Source: JANNAV01 sp031384695
Lineage (GTDB): Bacteria; Pseudomonadota; Alphaproteobacteria; Rhodobacterales; Rhodobacteraceae
NCBI GenBank assembly: GCA_031384695.1
Contig: JANNAV010000235.1
Coordinates: forward strand, 1-12,910
Reading direction: 5' to 3'
Length of the DNA: 12,910 nucleotides
Shown piece by piece: positions 1 to 7,869 of this stretch. A program made the translations under genes and the position numbers. The first letter of the stretch is position 1; each line of letters begins with the position of its first letter. The notes below the pieces were generated by a model. It saw only the letters and a program-made list of their open reading frames with translations, ran no database searches and was not told where the DNA came from.

Positions 1-1317
1 GAGCACGTCCGCGAAGCCTTTGATATCGCCCTGAACTATACCCCAACCCTCACCCGCTATGCCCGGCAAGTGATCTTGCTGACCACCGCCCGTATCATCG
101 CTGAACGCAAGGCTGACCTTGCCCCGATCATCACCGCGGAACTCGGCATTTCGCGCGCCGACGCGCTTTACGAATGTGGCCGGGCCTGCGATGTCTTCAC
201 CCTCGCGGGCCAGATGTGCATCCATGACGATGGCGCAATCTTCTCCTGCGATCTGACCCCGCATGGCAAATCCCGCAAGATCTTCACCATCCGCGAGCCG
301 CTGCGCGCCATCTCGGCCATCACCCCCTTCAACCACCCGCTGAACATGGTCAGCCACAAGATCGCCCCCGCCATCGCCACCAACAACTGCATCGTGCTGA
401 AACCCGCCGACCTCACCCCCCTCACCGCGATCTGGCTGGCGGATGTGCTGTACGAGGCCGGGCTGCCGCCGCAAATGCTGTCGGTGATCACCGGCTGGCC
501 CGCCGACATCGGCCACGAGATGATCACCAACCCCAACTTCGACCTCATCACCTTCACCGGCGGCGTGGCGGTCGGCAAGATGATCGCGGCCCGCGCCGTC
601 TACAAGCGGCAGGTGCTGGAACTCGGCGGCAACGATCCCCTGATCATATGCCACGATCTGACGGATGCCGACCTCGCAAAGGCCGCAGACCTCGCGGTTG
701 CCGGGGCCACCAAAAACTCGGGCCAACGCTGCACCGCCGTCAAGCGCATCCTGTGTCAGGCCAGTGTCGCCGACCGTTTCGTGCCGCTGGTCCTCGCCCG
801 CGCCCGCGCCCTGCGCTACGGCGATCCGATGGATCCCGCCACCGAACTTGGCTGCGTGGTGCATGCGCAGGCCGCCGAAAGTTTCGAGGCCCGCGTGCAT
901 GCAGCCGAAGCCCAAGGCGCGCGCATCCTCTATCATCCGGGCCGCAAAGGCGCCTTGCTGCCCCCCATCGTGGTCGATCATGTGCCGCACGAAAGCGCCT
1001 TGGTGATGGAGGAAACCTTCGGCCCGATCATCCCCATCGTCCGGGTTCCTGATGATGATGCCGCCACCATCGCCATCTCCAACGCCACTGCCTTCGGCCT
1101 GTCCTCTGGCGTTTGCACCAATGATTTCAACCGGATGCAGCACTACATCCGCGATCTGCAAGTCGGCACCGTCAACATATGGGAGGTGCCCGGCTACCGC
1201 ACCGAAATGTCGCCCTTTGGTGGCATCAAAGACAGCGGCAACGGTGCCAAGGAAGGCATCGTCGAGGCGATGAAATCCTTCACCAGCGTCAAGACCTTCT
1301 CGCTGCCATGGGGATGA
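1..1317 (+). CDS. phnY: phosphonoacetaldehyde dehydrogenase, 5' end missing
   Basis: This gene encodes an NAD-dependent aldehyde dehydrogenase that oxidises phosphonoacetaldehyde to phosphonoacetate, the middle step of the PhnW-PhnY-PhnA route for 2-aminoethylphosphonate. The reading frame is open from base 1, so the start lies upstream; 438 residues are visible. Compared with my memory of Sinorhizobium meliloti PhnY (about 485 aa), some 47 residues are missing. The similarity is near-continuous, including FTLAGQMC, SCDLTPHGK, AITPFNHPLN and GGIKDSGNG. With a 47-residue offset the key residues fall at the recalled PhnY numbers: catalytic Cys at visible residue 244 (C291, in GQRCTAVKR), general base Glu at 207 (E254, in LELGGNDP), and the substrate-phosphonate contacts Arg61 (R108), His112 (H159) and Arg243 (R290). 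These contacts separate PhnY from ordinary aldehyde dehydrogenases. A DMT transporter gene follows 34 bases downstream and is probably cotranscribed. The usual partners phnW and phnA are not in view and may lie upstream. Confidence 0.92.
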   Translation, partial: EHVREAFDIALNYTPTLTRYARQVILLTTARIIAERKADLAPIITAELGISRADALYECGRACDVFTLAGQMCIHDDGAIFSCDLTPHGKSRKIFTIREPLRAISAITPFNHPLNMVSHKIAPAIATNNCIVLKPADLTPLTAIWLADVLYEAGLPPQMLSVITGWPADIGHEMITNPNFDLITFTGGVAVGKMIAARAVYKRQVLELGGNDPLIICHDLTDADLAKAADLAVAGATKNSGQRCTAVKRILCQASVADRFVPLVLARARALRYGDPMDPATELGCVVHAQAAESFEARVHAAEAQGARILYHPGRKGALLPPIVVDHVPHESALVMEETFGPIIPIVRVPDDDAATIAISNATAFGLSSGVCTNDFNRMQHYIRDLQVGTVNIWEVPGYRTEMSPFGGIKDSGNGAKEGIVEAMKSFTSVKTFSLPWG

Positions 1318-1351
1318 CGCCGCCGCGCGGCACTGCGAAAAGGCCCGACAG

Positions 1352-2191
1352 ATGAGCGCCACCGCCCTCGCCATCGTGCTGTTCGCGGCCTGCCTGCACG
1401 CCGGCTGGAACGCCCTCCTCAAGGCGATCCCCGACCGTGCCGCCATCCTGGCCGCCGTGGCATCCGCCCATGTGCTGATCGGGCTGGTGATGATCAGCCT
1501 CTATCCGGCACCCACTGCCGCCAGCTGGCCCTCGCTCATCACCTCAACACTGGTGCATTACGGCTATTACCTGTTGCTCTACCACGCCTATACCCACGGC
1601 GATCTCAGCCAAGTCTACCCGATCTCGCGCGGCATGGCCCCCGCTCTGGTCTCGCTCGGCGCGGTACTGCTGATCGGCGAAACGCTGACCCCGCAAGGCT
1701 GGCTCGGGCTGGCGCTGGTCTCGGGCGGCATCTGCCTGCTGGCGCTCCGGCGCGGCGCGGTGAAAGCCCCGCCCGCCACCATCGGCATTGCCATAGCACT
1801 CGGTTGCCTGATCGCCACCTATTCGGTGGCCGACGGCATCGGCGTGCGCTGGTCGCAAAGCCCCCTCGGCTATATCGGCTGGCTCTTTGTGTTCGAGGCC
1901 CCGGTGCCCGCCTGCATCGCATGGTCGCGCTGGCGCCGCGGTGGCCACTTCGCCCCGCGGGTGCTGCTGGCGGGCCTCTTGGGCGGCATCGCGGCGGGTG
2001 CGGCCTACGGGCTGGTGCTGTATGTGAAAACCTTCGCGCCTTTGGGGGCAGTCTCGGCGGTGCGCGAATCGAGCGTGGTTCTCGCCGCCCTGATCGGCGT
2101 GTTCTGGTTCGGCGAAAGGCCCGCGCGTGGCCGCCTGCTCGCCGCCGCCATCGTCGCCTCCGGCATCATAACGCTGGCGCTCAGCAACTGA
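1352..2191 (+). CDS. EamA/DMT-family membrane transporter next to phnY
   Basis: This is an integral inner-membrane protein of 279 aa with about ten hydrophobic helices in two EamA repeats, the standard size and layout of the drug/metabolite transporter superfamily. The N-terminus (HAGWNALLKA) and the helix-4 region (YPISRGMAPALVSLGA) are typical of EamA proteins. The ATG is preceded by GAAAAGG with 8 bases of spacing, a usable ribosome binding site, and the gene begins 34 bases after the phnY stop. DMT proteins associated with phosphonate-utilisation loci are a recognised group (TIGR03340, as I recall). This position fits that group, so it may export or import a phosphonate or a pathway intermediate. 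The substrate cannot be read from the sequence, and other DMT roles such as amino-acid or amine export remain possible. Confidence 0.85.
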   Translation: MSATALAIVLFAACLHAGWNALLKAIPDRAAILAAVASAHVLIGLVMISLYPAPTAASWPSLITSTLVHYGYYLLLYHAYTHGDLSQVYPISRGMAPALVSLGAVLLIGETLTPQGWLGLALVSGGICLLALRRGAVKAPPATIGIAIALGCLIATYSVADGIGVRWSQSPLGYIGWLFVFEAPVPACIAWSRWRRGGHFAPRVLLAGLLGGIAAGAAYGLVLYVKTFAPLGAVSAVRESSVVLAALIGVFWFGERPARGRLLAAAIVASGIITLALSN

Positions 2192-2211
2192 GCCAACGCG
2201 TGTCATGGTCT

Positions 2212-2240
2212 TTGACCGCGAACCCTGATGGCACTACGCT
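2212..2240 (+). promoter_or_regulatory. possible promoter for the YdeI-family gene
   Basis: A TTGACC box (2212-2217) is followed after 17 bases by TACGCT (2235-2240). The second box lies 28 bases before the ATG at 2269. The -35 box is good; the -10 box matches the consensus at only three positions. It lies in the 77-base gap after the DMT gene, where a separate promoter would be plausible. Confidence 0.35.
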
Positions 2241-2268
2241 GCTACCACACCTTGAAAGCAGCGCCACC

Positions 2269-2889
2269 ATGATCACCGATATCGAAGACTTCTTCGCCAA
2301 AGGCTGCGGTCGCTGCGCGCGCTTTGCCACGGCAGATTGTTCAACCCGCCAATGGGCGTCCGGCCTTGCCGCCATCCGCGTGATCTGCCTTGCCGCCGGG
2401 CTGGTCGAGGCGGTGAAATGGGGGCATCCCTGCTATAGGCACGCAAACCGCAACATCGTGCTGTTGGGGGCCTTTCGCGGCGATTTCCGGGTGACCTTCT
2501 TCAATGCCGCCCTGCTGCAAGACCCCGAAGGCATTCTGGAACAAAACGGCCCGAATACCCGCAATCGCGATGTTATCCGCTTTACCAGCAACGCACAGGT
2601 GGCCGCGCTGGAACCGGTGTTCCGTGCCTATCTGGCCGAGGCCATGGGCTATGCCGCTGCGGGCATCAAGCCCGGCAAAGCCACCGGCGATCCCGATCTG
2701 CCCGAAGAACTGGTCGAGGCGCTGGATACCGACCCCGAACTTGCCGAGGCGTTTCATGGCCTCACACCGGGGCGGCAGAAAAGCTATGTGATCAACCTGA
2801 ACGGCGCAAAAACCGCCGCAACGCGCGCCGCGCGCATCGGCAAATTCCGCGGCCACATCCTTGCAGGCAAGGGCGCGACCGATAGGTAA
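2269..2889 (+). CDS. YdeI/OmpD-associated family protein with DUF1801 domain
   Basis: This is a soluble protein of 206 aa. Residues from about 30 to 125 look like the DUF1801 fold (frataxin-like; VKWGHPCY, GAFRGDFRVTFFNAALL). Residues from about 145 to 200 match the YdeI/OmdA C-terminal domain (LPEELVEAL, then FHGLTPGRQKSYV and AKTAATRAARIGKF). The reading frame extends far upstream, but that part lies inside the DMT gene and is not coding. The ATG at 2269 gives the family's usual N-terminus (ITDIEDFFAKGCGRC). The ribosome binding site is poor. Residues 13-24 carry a C-x2-C-x7-C cluster, possibly for metal binding or redox. No biochemical role is firmly established for this family, and I see no link to the phosphonate genes other than position. 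It converges on the MDR gene, with 44 bases between the stops. Confidence 0.85.
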   Translation: MITDIEDFFAKGCGRCARFATADCSTRQWASGLAAIRVICLAAGLVEAVKWGHPCYRHANRNIVLLGAFRGDFRVTFFNAALLQDPEGILEQNGPNTRNRDVIRFTSNAQVAALEPVFRAYLAEAMGYAAAGIKPGKATGDPDLPEELVEALDTDPELAEAFHGLTPGRQKSYVINLNGAKTAATRAARIGKFRGHILAGKGATDR

Positions 2890-2933
2890 CGACGGCTATC
2901 GCCGCTCTGCCACGCCAACCCCGAACCCTCACG

Positions 2934-3932
2934 TCACCCGATCTGCAACGTCACCTTGCCCACCGCCTGCCCGCTTTCCAGAAGGGCATGCGCCCGGCCC
3001 ACATCCGCCAGCGCAAATGTCGCGGCATGGCGGATCACCAGTTTGCCCGCCGCCACCAGCGCCAGTGCCTGCCGCAAGATCGCCGCCTGTCCGGCCAGCC
3101 GCGCGGTCAGCCCCTTCCACATCGGCGTCAGCATCATCACATTGTGCAGCGTCAGGTTCAGGTTATAGGCCGTCAACTCGGCATCATCGCCCGGCAACCC
3201 CATCAGGCTGATCAGCCGCCCATAAGGCGCCATCGCCCGGTATGTCTGCATCAGCGTGTCGGCCCCGGCATTGTCAAACGCCACCTGCACCCCGCCTGAC
3301 CACGCCATCGCAGCAGCCGCAAAATCGGTCTCGCGGTAGTTGAAGGCAACTTCCGCCCCCATCTCTTGCGCAATCCGCGCTTTCCCGGCGGTGCTGACGG
3401 TGGCCGCCACCCGCGCCCCGCGCAGCGCCGCCAGTTGCACCGCCACATGCCCGGTGCCACCCGCCCCGCCATGGATCAACGCAAACTCGCCCGGCAGCAA
3501 CGCGGCGCGGTCATAAAGCGCCTCCCATGCGGTGATCGCCACCAGCGGCAAGGCGGCGGCGGTCAGATCATCCACCGCCTCCGGCACCAGCGCCAGCTGC
3601 GCCGCAGGCACCACCGCCGCCTCGGCATAGGTGCCCATCACCCCGCCAATGCCGCCATTGCAAAAACAAACCCGGTCGCCGGCCCGCAAACCCACGACAC
3701 CCGATCCAACAGCCGCCACCACGCCCATCCCGTCATGCCCCAGCACAAACGGCTGATCCGACGCCAGATAGCCGCCCAACTGGCGAAAAAACACATCCGC
3801 CGGGTTCAGGGCTGCCGCCCGCAACGTCACCAGCACATCCTGCGGCCCGCCGGGCCAGCCCAGCACCACATCCTGCGCCTGAAACACCTCCGGCCCGCCC
3901 AAACCTACCGCCACCATCGCCCTGATCTTCAT
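2934..3932 (-). CDS. zinc-free MDR oxidoreductase (quinone-oxidoreductase type)
   Basis: This is a cytosolic NAD(P)H-dependent enzyme of the medium-chain dehydrogenase/reductase superfamily, 332 aa. It has the GroES-like N-terminal half (residues 1 to about 125, with VLGHDGMGVVAAVG at 64-77) and a Rossmann domain beginning with IHGGAGGTGHVAVQLA (153-168). The place of the catalytic zinc cysteine holds Asn43 (ALNPAD), and GHD replaces GHE, so it should be a zinc-independent member such as a quinone or enone reductase. The real ATG is at 3932; the longer upstream frame runs inside the permease gene. The ATG overlaps the permease stop by 4 bases (ATGA), so it is the last gene of the ABC operon and is probably translationally coupled. 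This suggests it acts on the imported compound or a product of it. The substrate is unknown. Confidence 0.87.
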   Translation of the reverse strand: MKIRAMVAVGLGGPEVFQAQDVVLGWPGGPQDVLVTLRAAALNPADVFFRQLGGYLASDQPFVLGHDGMGVVAAVGSGVVGLRAGDRVCFCNGGIGGVMGTYAEAAVVPAAQLALVPEAVDDLTAAALPLVAITAWEALYDRAALLPGEFALIHGGAGGTGHVAVQLAALRGARVAATVSTAGKARIAQEMGAEVAFNYRETDFAAAAMAWSGGVQVAFDNAGADTLMQTYRAMAPYGRLISLMGLPGDDAELTAYNLNLTLHNVMMLTPMWKGLTARLAGQAAILRQALALVAAGKLVIRHAATFALADVGRAHALLESGQAVGKVTLQIG

Positions 3933-4807
3933 CGCGCCACCTTCCTCAGTTGCCGCACATACCACAGCATGATCAGCGTCAACGCCGCGAACACCGTCAA
4001 CGCCAGAATAACCGACGCCACCGCAAGCCGCGGCGTCCCCGCACTTCGCAGGCTCAGCCACATCAACACCGGCAGGGTCTGGGTATCCCGGTCGGTCAGA
4101 AACAGCGCCATCACAAATTCGTTCAGCGAAATCACAAAGGCAAACAGCACCGACGAGATGATGCCGGTTGACACCATCGGGATCACCACCTCGAAAAACG
4201 TCCGCAGTGGTGCTGCACCCAGATCATTTGCCGCCTCAACCACCCGGTTGTCGATGGTGCGGAACGTCGCCTCCATCAGCATGAACACCAAAGGCATCGC
4301 CCAAAGCGAATGCGCCACCATCACCAACCCGCGCGAGCCATAGATGGTAACGCCCCCCAGCGTCACCCCGCCAAACGCAATCGCCACCCCCAGCCCCAGC
4401 ACCACGCCGGGCATGAACAGCGGCATCATGATCAGGATATAGACCAGATTTTTCAGTGGAAAGTCATAACGCTCAAACGCCCAGGCCGCCAGAATCCCCG
4501 ATGTGGTCGAGATCATGGCCGTGCCCACAGCAATAATGAAACTGTTTTTCAACGCCTCGGTCCATTGCGGGCTGGCCACGAAATCGCGGTACCAGTCCAG
4601 CGACCATGCCTTGATCGGAAAGCGGATTTGCGCCGCATCGTTGAACGACATCACCAGTGTCACCACAATCGGGATCAGCACATAGGCAACGATGAAAATG
4701 GTGAAAGCCAGCGTCAGCACCCGGAACACCACAGGCTCGGCACTGCGCCGGATCAGGGGGGTGCCGGTCAGGGGGGGCCGGATAAGGGGGGGGCTCACCT
4801 CAGACAT
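3929..4807 (-). CDS. ABC transporter permease, PotC-like (second membrane subunit)
   Basis: This is an inner-membrane subunit of a polyamine/thiamine/iron-type importer, 292 aa with six predicted helices. The first helix follows residue 25 (VFRVLTLAFTIFIVAYVLIP). The cytoplasmic EAA loop that docks on the ATPase is clear (VEAANDLGAAPLRTFFEVVIP). I chose the ATG at 4807, which overlaps the upstream permease stop by 8 bases (ATGTCTGA). An in-frame ATG at 4828 is possible, but neither has a good ribosome binding site. The first 25 residues are unusual: a Pro-rich repeat (SPPLIR, PPLTG, TPLIRR) encoded by three C-tracts of 8, 7 and 6 bases. The last codons overlap the MDR gene. The substrate should match that of the binding proteins upstream. 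Confidence 0.9.
   Translation of the reverse strand: MSEVSPPLIRPPLTGTPLIRRSAEPVVFRVLTLAFTIFIVAYVLIPIVVTLVMSFNDAAQIRFPIKAWSLDWYRDFVASPQWTEALKNSFIIAVGTAMISTTSGILAAWAFERYDFPLKNLVYILIMMPLFMPGVVLGLGVAIAFGGVTLGGVTIYGSRGLVMVAHSLWAMPLVFMLMEATFRTIDNRVVEAANDLGAAPLRTFFEVVIPMVSTGIISSVLFAFVISLNEFVMALFLTDRDTQTLPVLMWLSLRSAGTPRLAVASVILALTVFAALTLIMLWYVRQLRKVAR
4756..4793. repeat. triple homopolymer tract within permease gene 5' end
   Basis: Three imperfect copies of a 14- to 16-base unit read on the minus strand as a C-run followed by TTATCCGG, TGACCGG and TGATCCGG. On the plus strand the runs are G6 (4756-4761), G7 (4771-4777) and G8 (4786-4793). They lie just inside the coding sequence of the second permease, before its first membrane helix. 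Confidence 0.8.
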
Positions 4808-5696
4808 GCAGGGTGGCGCGCTTGGCACTCAACGCGCGGGTAAAGATCATCATCGCACCCACACTCACCACCAACACCATCGACAGGGCCGATGCCAAAG
4901 GCCAGTTATTGCGGCCAAGCATCTGTTCCTGCACCAGAAAGCCCAGCGTCCACAGCGTATCCGGCCCCAGCGCCGAAGGCGTCGCATAGGTGCCCATGGT
5001 AAAGATGAAACATTGCGAAAACGCCACCAGCAAGCCGTTGCGCGTCAGCGGCAGCACCACCTCGCGGAAGGTGGTCAAGGGCGATGCGCCCAGATCGGCC
5101 CCCGCCTCCAGCATCCGCTTGTCCAGCCCGTCCAGTATCGACAACAGGATAAAAAAGCAAAACGGCAACGTCAGATACACCAACCCCACAAAGGCCGCGA
5201 ATTCGGTGTACATCAGGCTGATCTTGTCGGTGATCAGCCCCGCGTTCAGCAGCGAAAAACTCAGCAAGCCGTTCTTGGGAAAGAACATCCACCACCCGAA
5301 AATGATCGCAATCTCGGATATCAACAGCGGGCAAAGCGCCAGCCCGATGAAGATCAGCCGCCATTTCGCAGGCTTCAGCCAGACCAGCAGCGCAAACCCA
5401 TAACCGATTGCCAAAGTCGCCAATGACGCCATCAGCGACAGCTTCACCGTCGTCCAGATCGCATCGGTGAACACCTCGTTCGAGAATATGTTGCGGTAAT
5501 TCGCCAATGTAAGTCCGGGCGTGAACAGCTTGGCCCCCTCCGACAAGTTGAAACTCATCCGCGCCATATAGACCGTCGGCAGCCCGAAAAAGATCACCAC
5601 CAGCACCAGCGCGGGCAGCATCAGAACCCAGGGCGCCGCCCGGTTGCGGCGGGCCCGGGTGCTGCGTGCGGCGGTAAAACCCGCGTCATCCGTCAC
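4800..5696 (-). CDS. ABC transporter permease, PotB-like (first membrane subunit)
   Basis: This inner-membrane permease of 298 aa has the PotB/MetI-like fold. A basic N-terminus (RSTRARRNR) precedes a first helix at about residues 22-42, and the remaining helices lie at about 75-285. The EAA docking loop is clear (EAGADLGASPLTTFREVVLP). The start codon is GTG at 5696. The sequence GTGA makes it overlap the ATPase stop by 4 bases, which supports both the start and translational coupling. It should pair with the second permease as a heterodimer around the translocation path. Family members carry polyamines, putrescine, 2-aminoethylphosphonate and related small polar compounds, so sequence alone does not fix the substrate. 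Confidence 0.9.
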   Translation of the reverse strand: MTDDAGFTAARSTRARRNRAAPWVLMLPALVLVVIFFGLPTVYMARMSFNLSEGAKLFTPGLTLANYRNIFSNEVFTDAIWTTVKLSLMASLATLAIGYGFALLVWLKPAKWRLIFIGLALCPLLISEIAIIFGWWMFFPKNGLLSFSLLNAGLITDKISLMYTEFAAFVGLVYLTLPFCFFILLSILDGLDKRMLEAGADLGASPLTTFREVVLPLTRNGLLVAFSQCFIFTMGTYATPSALGPDTLWTLGFLVQEQMLGRNNWPLASALSMVLVVSVGAMMIFTRALSAKRATLHV

Positions 5697-6736
5697 CTGA
5701 ACACCCGCATATCCGCGCTTTGCCAGCCCACATCCACCACCTCACCCGCCGCGTGCAGGGCAGGGCCCGGATGATCGGCAAACACCTCCACCGCGCCCGC
5801 GCGCAGATGATAGCGGTTGGCCTCACCCAGAAACTCGACGAAATCCACCTGTGCTTTCAACCGGTTGGGCAGGCCCGCTGCTTGCGCTCCAAACCGCAGA
5901 CGCGACGGGCGGATGTAAAGCCGCGCCTCCCCCGGCGGCTGGCTGACCTCCAGATGCAGATCAACCGGCGCCCCCGCGCTGTCGGTCGCAACATCGCCAA
6001 ACCGAACCGGCAGGCAACAGCTTTCGCCGATGAATGTATAGACAAACTCGTTGGCGGGCGCATGAAAAATGCTTTCAGGCGCGCCGATCTGTTCGATCGC
6101 CCCGTTGCGCATCACCGCAACCCGGCTCGACAGCGCCATCGCCTCGCCCTGATCATGCGTCACATAGATCGCGCTGAACCCCAACTGATCGTGCAGGCTC
6201 TTGATTTCGGCCCGCAATTGCAGCCGCAAACTCAGATCAAGCGCCGACAAAGGCTCGTCAAACAGCAAGATCGCGGGTCGCACCGCCAGCGACCGCGCCA
6301 GCGCCACCCGCTGTTTCTGCCCCCCCGAAAGCTGCGCCGGGTATCGGTCGGCAAAGCCCGAAAGCCGCACGATATCAAGGTATTGCTTTACCCTGTCGGC
6401 GATCTCCGACGCCCCCACCTTGCGCATCCGCAGCCCGAACGCCACATTCTCCGCCACCGTCTTGTGCGGAAAAAGCGCGCCGGATTGAAAGATCGTCGCC
6501 GTGTCGCGCTGATAGGCGGGCAAATGGTCGATCCGCGCGCCGTTGATCCGGATCGCCCCGCCATCCAGCGGATCAAACCCGCCCACCAGCCGCAGGGTCG
6601 AGGTTTTGCCCGATCCCGAAGGCCCCAGCAGGGTGACAAACTCGCCCTTCGCAACGCTGAGCGATACATTGTCCACCGCCACCACCGGCCCGAAAACCCG
6701 CCGCACCGCCTGAAGATCAAGTGCCGGAACCGTCAT
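5693..6736 (-). CDS. ABC transporter ATP-binding protein, PotA-like
   Basis: This is the ATPase of the importer, 347 aa. All motifs are intact: Walker A GPSGSGKT (38-45), Q-loop Gln84 (IFQSGALFPH), signature LSGGQKQR (136-143), Walker B ILLFDE (156-161) and the H-loop His194 (YVTHDQGEAM). Residues after about 235 form the regulatory TOBE-type domain typical of PotA/FbpC/UgpC proteins. The ATG at 6736 overlaps the binding-protein stop (ATGA, 4 bases). The reading frame continues upstream, but only inside the binding-protein gene. It works at the inner face of the membrane with the two permeases encoded next. It is not a sugar-type MalK by context. Confidence 0.93.
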   Translation of the reverse strand: MTVPALDLQAVRRVFGPVVAVDNVSLSVAKGEFVTLLGPSGSGKTSTLRLVGGFDPLDGGAIRINGARIDHLPAYQRDTATIFQSGALFPHKTVAENVAFGLRMRKVGASEIADRVKQYLDIVRLSGFADRYPAQLSGGQKQRVALARSLAVRPAILLFDEPLSALDLSLRLQLRAEIKSLHDQLGFSAIYVTHDQGEAMALSSRVAVMRNGAIEQIGAPESIFHAPANEFVYTFIGESCCLPVRFGDVATDSAGAPVDLHLEVSQPPGEARLYIRPSRLRFGAQAAGLPNRLKAQVDFVEFLGEANRYHLRAGAVEVFADHPGPALHAAGEVVDVGWQSADMRVFR

Positions 6737-7839
6737 CCGCCTGTCGTCACCGTGATGGTCTGTTTCATCCGCGCATCCAGCGCCTCCCAGTTGGCCCCGA
6801 ACCTGTCCCACCCGGCAAGGCTGAACAGGCTGAAGGTCGCGGCCATCTCGGCATCGTTTTTGGGGTATCCCGCCCAATGCGCGGGCGCTGTCAGATCGGC
6901 GCGCGACATGAAATCGGTTGATCCGTTCAGGAACCGCTGCTGGGTTTCCTGCTCCAGCAAGTAGGACTGGAACAGGTCGGCCAGATCGCCATGCTTGGTG
7001 CCGCGCACCTGCAAAAACCAGTTGGTGTAAGACGCCGTGCCTTCTTTCGGCACCGCACCGGTAAATTCATCGCCATAGTCCTTCAGGAACCCGTAGGCAT
7101 CGCCCGAATACATCGTCGCCACCTGCGCCTCTTCCTGCAACATCAGGTTCGAAAGTTCCGCCCCGTCCTTGTACCACTTCGCCATGCGCAGCTTTTCCAG
7201 CGCCAGAAACAGCGGCTCCATCTCGGCGGGGGTATCGAACACTTCGTCAATCCCGGCTTTGCGCGCCGACATCAGGGCGGGGATACACAAATCCCAGTAA
7301 AACGCCGCCGCATCCATCGTGGTCTTGCCCAGCACCGCCGGATCCCAGAAGTTGGCCCAACTGTCCGGTGCCACGCCGCTCGCCTTTGCCGTCAGCATCC
7401 AGAGCGAGCCGCCGCCAAACGGCACGCCATACTTCGCGGCATCCCCCCGCAGCGCGTCAAACCACGGATAGACGGCGGCGAAACCCGGCATCGCACTGCG
7501 GTCGGTTGCCAGAAACAACCCCTCCGCCAACCCCGCCGAGGTGGTGTATTCATCGGCAATCGTCAGATCGAACGGCGGGTTGTCGGCGGGGGCGGCCACG
7601 ATCTGCGCCACCATCTGATCCCAGCCCCCCACGGTTTCCACCTTGGTGCCATAGGTGGCGTTGAACGGCTCCACCACCAGTTTGCGGAACGAAAGCTCGT
7701 GGTTGCCCGACCACGACACCACCACCAGCCCCTCACCGGCAAACGCCGATTGCGCCTGCGCGGGCCGCGCCCGGCCCAGAAGGGCAGGGGCGGCAAGTGA
7801 TGCAAGCCCCTGCAAAGCAAGACGACGGTTCACCAGCAT
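6733..7839 (-). CDS. PotD-like extracellular solute-binding protein, second copy
   Basis: This is a periplasmic binding protein of 368 aa. The signal peptide carries two arginines at residues 5-6 (NRRLALQ, a weaker Tat motif), a hydrophobic stretch and a likely cleavage after Ala29 (AQA). The mature protein begins FAGEGLVVVSWSGN and is rich in Trp and Tyr, as in PotD-like proteins that hold amines between aromatic side chains. It is a clear paralogue of the neighbouring binding protein: same length, co-linear, with long shared blocks (VGGWDQ, AVYPWF, PAHW.GYP). The start ATG has GGAGGA seven bases upstream, a very good ribosome binding site. It lies 30 bases after the first binding-protein gene and overlaps the ATPase gene. 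The ligand is unknown. Confidence 0.88.
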   Translation of the reverse strand: MLVNRRLALQGLASLAAPALLGRARPAQAQSAFAGEGLVVVSWSGNHELSFRKLVVEPFNATYGTKVETVGGWDQMVAQIVAAPADNPPFDLTIADEYTTSAGLAEGLFLATDRSAMPGFAAVYPWFDALRGDAAKYGVPFGGGSLWMLTAKASGVAPDSWANFWDPAVLGKTTMDAAAFYWDLCIPALMSARKAGIDEVFDTPAEMEPLFLALEKLRMAKWYKDGAELSNLMLQEEAQVATMYSGDAYGFLKDYGDEFTGAVPKEGTASYTNWFLQVRGTKHGDLADLFQSYLLEQETQQRFLNGSTDFMSRADLTAPAHWAGYPKNDAEMAATFSLFSLAGWDRFGANWEALDARMKQTITVTTGG

Positions 7840-7869
7840 GGGCTTCCTCCATGGTTAAAGGCCAAAAGT

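Noticed and set aside
1804..2268. Upstream extension of the YdeI-family frame into the DMT gene
   Set aside because: The extension overlaps the DMT coding region in another frame and has Arg-rich nonsense composition. The ATG at 2269 gives the family's normal N-terminus.
2893..2904. CGGC-TATC-GCCG hairpin between the converging YdeI and MDR genes as a terminator
   Set aside because: The stem is only four bases and no T-run follows on either strand.
4808..4828. Alternative ATG for the second permease at 4828
   Set aside because: It lacks a ribosome binding site and would give a longer 29-base overlap. The ATG at 4807 gives the short overlap seen at the other operon junctions, though this start is not certain.
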